Shown: positions 3,502-7,457 of the stretch, in pieces | Position numbering within the stretch: position 1 is the first letter of the stretch | Layout of the letters: each line of letters starts with the position of its first letter | Source of the DNA: Gemmatimonadota bacterium | Lineage (GTDB): Bacteria; Gemmatimonadota; Gemmatimonadetes; Gemmatimonadales; GWC2-71-9 | Assembly (NCBI GenBank): GCA_003221075.1 | Contig: QHUF01000256.1 | Span: 1 to 7,457, forward strand | Length of the DNA stretch: 7,457 nt | Direction: 5' to 3' | Position numbers and translations under genes: made by a program | Notes under the pieces: generated by a model | Databases searched by the model: none | The model's input: only the letters and a program-made list of their open reading frames with translations | Told to the model about the DNA's origin: nothing

Positions 3502-6350
3502 TAGTTGAAGCCGAAGAAGAAGTCGACGAAGCGACGATTGTGCGTGCTCTGCGGCAATGCGTACGCATCGAGATTGGTCGTGCCGAGCCGATAGCCAATG
3601 TCGAGCCGCAACACGAGCGGCGGACCGATCGGCATCCGCAATCCGAGTCCGCTGGATCCGAGGACGCCCCGGTTCGCCGTCGTCTTCGACCACGCCCGTC
3701 CGTAATCGACGAACAGCGCGCCCTGCACTCCCGGAAAGCGCGCCGCGCCGAACGGAAAGCCGATGGTGAGGAAGTCGAGGATCGGAAACCGGTACTCGGC
3801 GTTGACGAGCCACGCGCGCGTGCCGGCCACGTAGCCGTACTGCGGATAGCCGCGCAATCCCCACGAGCCCGCGATGCTGATGCGCCGCGGCCGCTCGCCG
3901 CCCGATGCGTACCCCTGGACACGCAGGGCGACCGCGCTGTGTTGCGACGTACGCACGTACTTGCGCCAGTCCGCCGATACGAGCCACGAGTCGAACCGGC
4001 CGTGACTCAAGTCATTCACGAGCCCGGTCGTGAAGTTGTAGCGCTCGCCGTCGATCGGACCGGTGGGCAGCCAGAGCGTGTTGTCCTTGACGTACGTCAG
4101 GTAGTTCGACGCCAGCCAGCCGACGCGGCGCGGCTCATCCACCTCGTCCGTCCGGATGTCCAGTCGGTCCGAGCGCTCGAGACGATACTCGCCGACGATG
4201 CGCCGGAAGCGCGTGAACGGATAGCGCACCTGCGCGAACATGCCGTACGACCGCTCTTCGAACAGCGAGTTGAAGTCGCCCTCGTAAAACAGGCCGCGCT
4301 GGCGGAACGCACCCACCCCCCAGTTGATGCGGCGCGACTGGTTCAAGTAGAACGCGGACCCGCTGACGTTGTCCATGAGGCTCCCGAACCCGGCGCTTTG
4401 GAACGACGTCAGCGAGAGAAAGACCTGATGATCGGACAGGAGATCGCTGAACACGAACACCGCCCCCTGCGCCGAACCCAGACCCGGCGCGACGGCGGCA
4501 TCGCCCGCGGCGAAGTCGAGGCTGAATTTCCGCTCGTAGGGAGCGCCGTCCGTGCGCGCGTACTGCGGGTGCGACAGCTCACCCCAGGTCCACGCCGGCG
4601 CCGGCAGGCTGTCGGGGGGGGCGTTCGCGAGCGTGAACGAGCTCGTCGCTTCGTTCAGCGGCGCCGCGAGGTAGATACTGAACGTGAGATCGGCAAATCC
4701 GCCGAACAGCAGACCGCCCTGCGCGCCCGCCACGAACTGCGGATCGAACGCCCCATTCAGCGTTCTCGTTTCGCGCCGCCCGGTCCCCGCCGAATCGATC
4801 GAGTACACCTGGAACGTGCCGTCGCGATCCGACGTGAAATAGATGCGCCCTCCGCCCCAGCGCGGCGACTCGTCGCGCCAGTCCCCGTACGTGAGGTAAC
4901 GGATCACGCCGCTCGGGAGATCGAGCGCGAACAGATTGCGCGCCCCACTCTTGCCGAAGGGCGTACGGTCGGAAGAAAAGACGACGGTCTGCCCGTCGGC
5001 GCTGATGGTCGGATCGAGGTCCTCGTAGCGATCGGAGGTGAGCCGCTCCAGGCGTCCCGCGCCCAGCGAATCCCTCGGATCGGCGAGCCACAGGCGATAG
5101 AGATCGGAGTAGCCCGAGACCGAGAGGCCGCTGAACACGACGCTCTTGGCATCGGGCGCCCAGGCCGGCGAGAGAATCGACACGAGCTCCGCAAACTGAT
5201 AGCGGCCGACGACCTTGCCTTTCTGCAAATCCCAGAAGAACAACGCGTCCCGCTCGGCGTACTTGCTGCTGAACGTCGCGACGCCGTGCGCGCTCACGTC
5301 GATGCGGGACTCGAAGAAGTGAAAGGATTCGAACTGCTCGCTGCGCTCCCCCTGTACCACCGCCCGGCGTCGCCGCCCACTCAGGTTCTGCGCGTAGATC
5401 GTCGTGTAGCCGCTCGCGGGCGAGAAGAACAGGAATGACGGCGCGGAATCGCCGGGGAGCTGATACGCCGTCGGTTTGATCGCGAGCTCGGTGAGCTTGC
5501 GCGCGGTGATCGCGAGCGGCGGTTGGGTCGTGACGGCGGGATAGTAGTGCCGGCGCATCCAGTACTGCCATTCGTCGGAGAGCTGATCGATCGTGCGGCC
5601 GTAGACGCCCGCGAGCGCGCCTTCGAAGCTCGAGTACTTGTAGATGTCGTTGTACAACTCGAGGATGCGCCACTCGCCGTAGCGCTCGGCCAAAAACCGA
5701 TGGATGCTGCCGCCCACCGGATACACCAGGCCGCCGTAGGCGTAGGTCAGATCGGGCAGCGACGGCAGGTGCCCCGCGATCGTCATGTCGCGCAGCACCA
5801 TCTCGTCGCGGCTGTCCTCCCCCGCGGAGAAGAACTCGGCGAGCCCTTCGGTCCACCACAGCGGCATCCCGGCCTGCCGGAAACGCGGGTAGCGCCCGAA
5901 CGTTTGCGCCGCGAGGCTCAGCTGGTAGACGTGCACGAGCTCGTGACGGATCGTATGCCGGAATTCGGCGTAGCTGCCGCGGAACGGCAGTGCGACGCGG
6001 CGCTTGAGAAACTCGGTGACACCAAGCAGCCCTTCGGGCGGAATGAACGGCAGGATGTTGGTCTGCTCGAAATCGCTGTGCGACGCGTAGACAATGAGAG
6101 GAATGCGTCGAGTAACTGCGTGATTGAAACGGCGTTGAAGAGAATCGTAACTCTCTTCGGCGTACGCCAGCGCCACCCGCCCCAGCTCTTCTTCTTCGGG
6201 ATAGTAATAGAGGTCGACATGCTCGCCGCGCAGCACCCGCCAATCAAAGCGGCGGTACTGAATCTTGTTCTGCCCGAAGTAGCCGTATTGGGCCGAGAGT
6301 GAGGAAGCGAACGCCATCGCCAGCGCGATAGCACAGGACAATCTCTTCAT
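3498..6350 (-). CDS. Secreted metallopeptidase / beta-propeller / outer-membrane barrel fusion protein
   Basis: This is a 950-residue protein with three modules after a signal peptide (1-20, ending LSA-Q). Residues about 35-270 form a gluzincin-type peptidase domain (Peptidase_MA-like) with HELVH at 136-140 and WWTEGLAEFF at 165-174, so His136, His140 and probably Glu168 bind zinc and Glu137 is the catalytic base. Residues about 300-565 hold TolB/PD40-like propeller blades: SPAWAPDAKSVVFSG (394-408), DPTISADGQTVVFSSDR (446-462), SPRWGGGRIYFTSDRDG (495-511) and FDPQFVAGAQGGLLFGG (535-551). Residues about 605-950 are a beta-barrel of the BamA/TamA or surface-antigen kind, with a GSWGLRGYPQYGY segment (828-840) like the RGY/RGF lid motif and a terminal aromatic residue (FFFGFNY) typical of barrel proteins. 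All zinc-site residues are present, so activity is plausible. The ATG at 6350 overlaps the upstream stop as ATGA, with GGAG 9 bases before it. The substrate and role are unknown. Confidence 0.9.
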   Translation of the reverse strand: MKRLSCAIALAMAFASSLSAQYGYFGQNKIQYRRFDWRVLRGEHVDLYYYPEEEELGRVALAYAEESYDSLQRRFNHAVTRRIPLIVYASHSDFEQTNILPFIPPEGLLGVTEFLKRRVALPFRGSYAEFRHTIRHELVHVYQLSLAAQTFGRYPRFRQAGMPLWWTEGLAEFFSAGEDSRDEMVLRDMTIAGHLPSLPDLTYAYGGLVYPVGGSIHRFLAERYGEWRILELYNDIYKYSSFEGALAGVYGRTIDQLSDEWQYWMRRHYYPAVTTQPPLAITARKLTELAIKPTAYQLPGDSAPSFLFFSPASGYTTIYAQNLSGRRRRAVVQGERSEQFESFHFFESRIDVSAHGVATFSSKYAERDALFFWDLQKGKVVGRYQFAELVSILSPAWAPDAKSVVFSGLSVSGYSDLYRLWLADPRDSLGAGRLERLTSDRYEDLDPTISADGQTVVFSSDRTPFGKSGARNLFALDLPSGVIRYLTYGDWRDESPRWGGGRIYFTSDRDGTFQVYSIDSAGTGRRETRTLNGAFDPQFVAGAQGGLLFGGFADLTFSIYLAAPLNEATSSFTLANAPPDSLPAPAWTWGELSHPQYARTDGAPYERKFSLDFAAGDAAVAPGLGSAQGAVFVFSDLLSDHQVFLSLTSFQSAGFGSLMDNVSGSAFYLNQSRRINWGVGAFRQRGLFYEGDFNSLFEERSYGMFAQVRYPFTRFRRIVGEYRLERSDRLDIRTDEVDEPRRVGWLASNYLTYVKDNTLWLPTGPIDGERYNFTTGLVNDLSHGRFDSWLVSADWRKYVRTSQHSAVALRVQGYASGGERPRRISIAGSWGLRGYPQYGYVAGTRAWLVNAEYRFPILDFLTIGFPFGAARFPGVQGALFVDYGRAWSKTTANRGVLGSSGLGLRMPIGPPLVLRLDIGYRLGTTNLDAYALPQSTHNRRFVDFFFGFNY

Positions 6351-7457
6351 CTATGAACGCTCCGGATGCGATCACCCATCCCAATCGCGTTCAGCACGGC
6401 CGCACTGGGCCCTCCGCCGACGACACGGGCAAAAATGGTGTAGATGCCATCGAGGTGCGGCTGGGCGGAATGGGTGATGAAGTACTGGCTCCCTCCGGTG
6501 TTGGGACCAGAGAGCGCCATCCCGACGGTGCCCGTTTCGTAGCGCACAGGATTGATCTCGTCGCGGATCGCGAACCCGGGCCCGCCCCAGCCGTCGCCCC
6601 GCGGATCACCGTCCTGCACGACGAAGTTCGGCACCACCCGATGCCAGCGCGTGCCGTCGAAATAACGGCGGTTGACGAGGTCGATGAACGCCGCCACGGT
6701 CAGCGGTGCTTCAGCGGGCAACAGCTCGATATCGAGCGTACCGCGATCGGTCTCCAACAGTACATGCGGGTTGGTGCCCGCCAGTGCCGGCGCCAGCCAG
6801 CGGCGCGCGACATCGCGATAATCAGCGAGCGTGCGGCCGGTCGTGATCGGCAGGACCGGACCCCAGGCGTCGCGAGTCTCCCGCAGCGTATCGGCCGCGA
6901 GCCGCCGTACGAGGTAATCATCCGGTCGAGGCGTAACGGACACGAACTTGGTTGTGACGAGCTGGCGGCCGGCGGCCGACGACGCGGCGATGGCGCCGAG
7001 CGCCGAGACGGCGGAAAGGCGGGCATCGTTGAACGGATCACGTTCGGCACGGGTATACGCGGCGACCAGGACATCCACGTCGTCGACGCTGGGATGTCGC
7101 GCGAGCAGATCGGCTGCGACGCTGCGGACCGCCGGGTCGGCATGCGTGAGCAGAACACGCGCCCGGGCGAGCAGCGCCGAATCCTCCGCCGGGACGATGC
7201 GCTGGAGCGCTTGGAGCGCTTGCGCGACGACCCGGCCGTCGGGGTCGGTGAGCTGTCGTTCCAGCCGGTCGCGCGCGCGCGCCGCGCCGTACGCCTCCGC
7301 GGCGACACTGCGCCAGCGCCAGTCGCCATCGCTCGTGACGGCGACGGCCGCAGCCACGCCGGCGCCGCTGTCCGCCTGCGCGACGGCGATGAGTGCCTGG
7401 CGCTTCAGCGCAAACACGCTGTTGGTGAGCCGCGGCCGCAGGGCCGCGAGGGCAGCC
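6347..7457 (-). CDS. HEAT-repeat plus cyclophilin-type peptidyl-prolyl isomerase, C-terminal part (runs off right edge)
   Basis: The frame is open to the right edge, so the start and any signal peptide are not visible; 369 residues are seen. The first roughly 200 are helical repeats of the HEAT/PBS-lyase type, such as DWRWRSVAAEAYG, DGRVVAQALQAL, DPAVRSVAADLLARHP and DARLSAVSALGAIA. The last roughly 150 (about 6350-6770) are a cyclophilin domain that isomerises Xaa-Pro bonds. Motifs are TDRGTLDIELLPAEAPLTV, FDGTRWHRVVPNFVVQDGDP, GTVGMALSGPNTGGSQYFIT and PHLDGIYTIFARVV. The catalytic Arg, Phe and Gln (in WHR, NF and VVQ) are all present. The position corresponding to human CypA Trp121 lies in PHLDG, as in many bacterial forms. 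A GTG at 7417 is in frame, but the helical repeats clearly start before it, so it is not the likely start. It leads directly, by ATGA overlap, into the outer-membrane barrel gene, fitting a folding helper of envelope proteins (inference). Confidence 0.92.
   Translation of the reverse strand, partial: AALAALRPRLTNSVFALKRQALIAVAQADSGAGVAAAVAVTSDGDWRWRSVAAEAYGAARARDRLERQLTDPDGRVVAQALQALQRIVPAEDSALLARARVLLTHADPAVRSVAADLLARHPSVDDVDVLVAAYTRAERDPFNDARLSAVSALGAIAASSAAGRQLVTTKFVSVTPRPDDYLVRRLAADTLRETRDAWGPVLPITTGRTLADYRDVARRWLAPALAGTNPHVLLETDRGTLDIELLPAEAPLTVAAFIDLVNRRYFDGTRWHRVVPNFVVQDGDPRGDGWGGPGFAIRDEINPVRYETGTVGMALSGPNTGGSQYFITHSAQPHLDGIYTIFARVVGGGPSAAVLNAIGMGDRIRSVHR
6360..6363 (-). promoter_or_regulatory. 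Ribosome binding site of the peptidase-propeller-barrel gene
   Basis: On the minus strand this reads GGAG, within CCGGAGCG, and ends 9 bases before the ATG at 6350. It lies inside the 3' end of the upstream gene. It supports the 6350 start, which also places a proper signal peptide at the N-terminus. Confidence 0.55.

Noticed and set aside
3360..5438. Long plus-strand open frame of 692 codons opposite the barrel gene
   Set aside because: It lies wholly antisense to the confidently identified 950-residue gene and the lipoprotein gene. It is very rich in Arg, Glu, Ala and Val, shows no motif, and is explained by stop-codon scarcity in GC-rich DNA.
4579..6243. Minus-strand open frame of 554 codons in another frame of the barrel gene
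   Set aside because: It is Arg- and Ala-rich shadow translation within the same strand. The true frame carries the zinc-site, propeller and barrel motifs.
5523..6302. Plus-strand open frame of 259 codons
   Set aside because: It is antisense to the peptidase domain of the 950-residue protein and has no recognisable motif or supporting start signal.
1..7457. CRISPR array, insertion sequence, integrase or attachment site, given the tRNA
   Set aside because: There is no repeat-spacer pattern, no transposase or integrase gene, and no duplicated tRNA 3' end within the window.

Overview
The window is GC-rich and every supported gene lies on the minus strand. The proteins point to a diderm (outer-membrane) bacterium: a SusC/RagA-type TonB-linked receptor, an LptE lipoprotein, an outer-membrane beta-barrel protein, a second lipoprotein and a heptose-nucleotide enzyme. 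The combination of high GC, SusC-like receptors with a carboxypeptidase-regulatory-like domain, and peptidase/beta-propeller/barrel and HEAT-cyclophilin architectures fits Gemmatimonadota best. That placement is an inference from protein style, not from a marker gene.

Layout in transcription order (high to low coordinates). (1) The C-terminal part of a HEAT-repeat plus cyclophilin-type prolyl isomerase enters from the right edge and ends at 6347. (2) A 950-residue protein (6350-3498) combines a signal peptide, an HELVH metallopeptidase domain, a TolB/PD40-like beta-propeller and a C-terminal outer-membrane barrel. (3) A LolA/LolB-like lipoprotein (3501-2782) follows. (4) An LptE-family lipoprotein ends at 2316. 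(5) A small single-pass membrane protein resembling DUF4845 (2322-1951) follows. (6) A stand-alone RfaE2/HldE-type adenylyltransferase (1954-1475) appears to use a CTG start. (7) The nucleotide-pool-cleaning pyrophosphatase RdgB/HAM1 occupies 1475-870. All six junctions between these seven genes overlap, mostly by 1 to 7 bases, so they very likely form one translationally coupled operon whose promoter lies outside the window.

After a 76-base AT-rich spacer carrying a degenerate 13-14 base tandem repeat comes tRNA-Pro(UGG) (793-720). A 100-base spacer with a perfect TTGACA hexamer then leads to the SusC/RagA-like receptor, which starts at 619 and runs off the left edge.

The operon theme is outer-membrane construction. 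It includes a periplasmic-type folding helper, a barrel protein with its own protease domain, two lipoproteins (one for LPS export), and an enzyme that activates heptose for LPS core or another glycan. RdgB is a housekeeping passenger at the end. The two least understood members are the peptidase-propeller-barrel protein and the small lipoprotein next to LptE.
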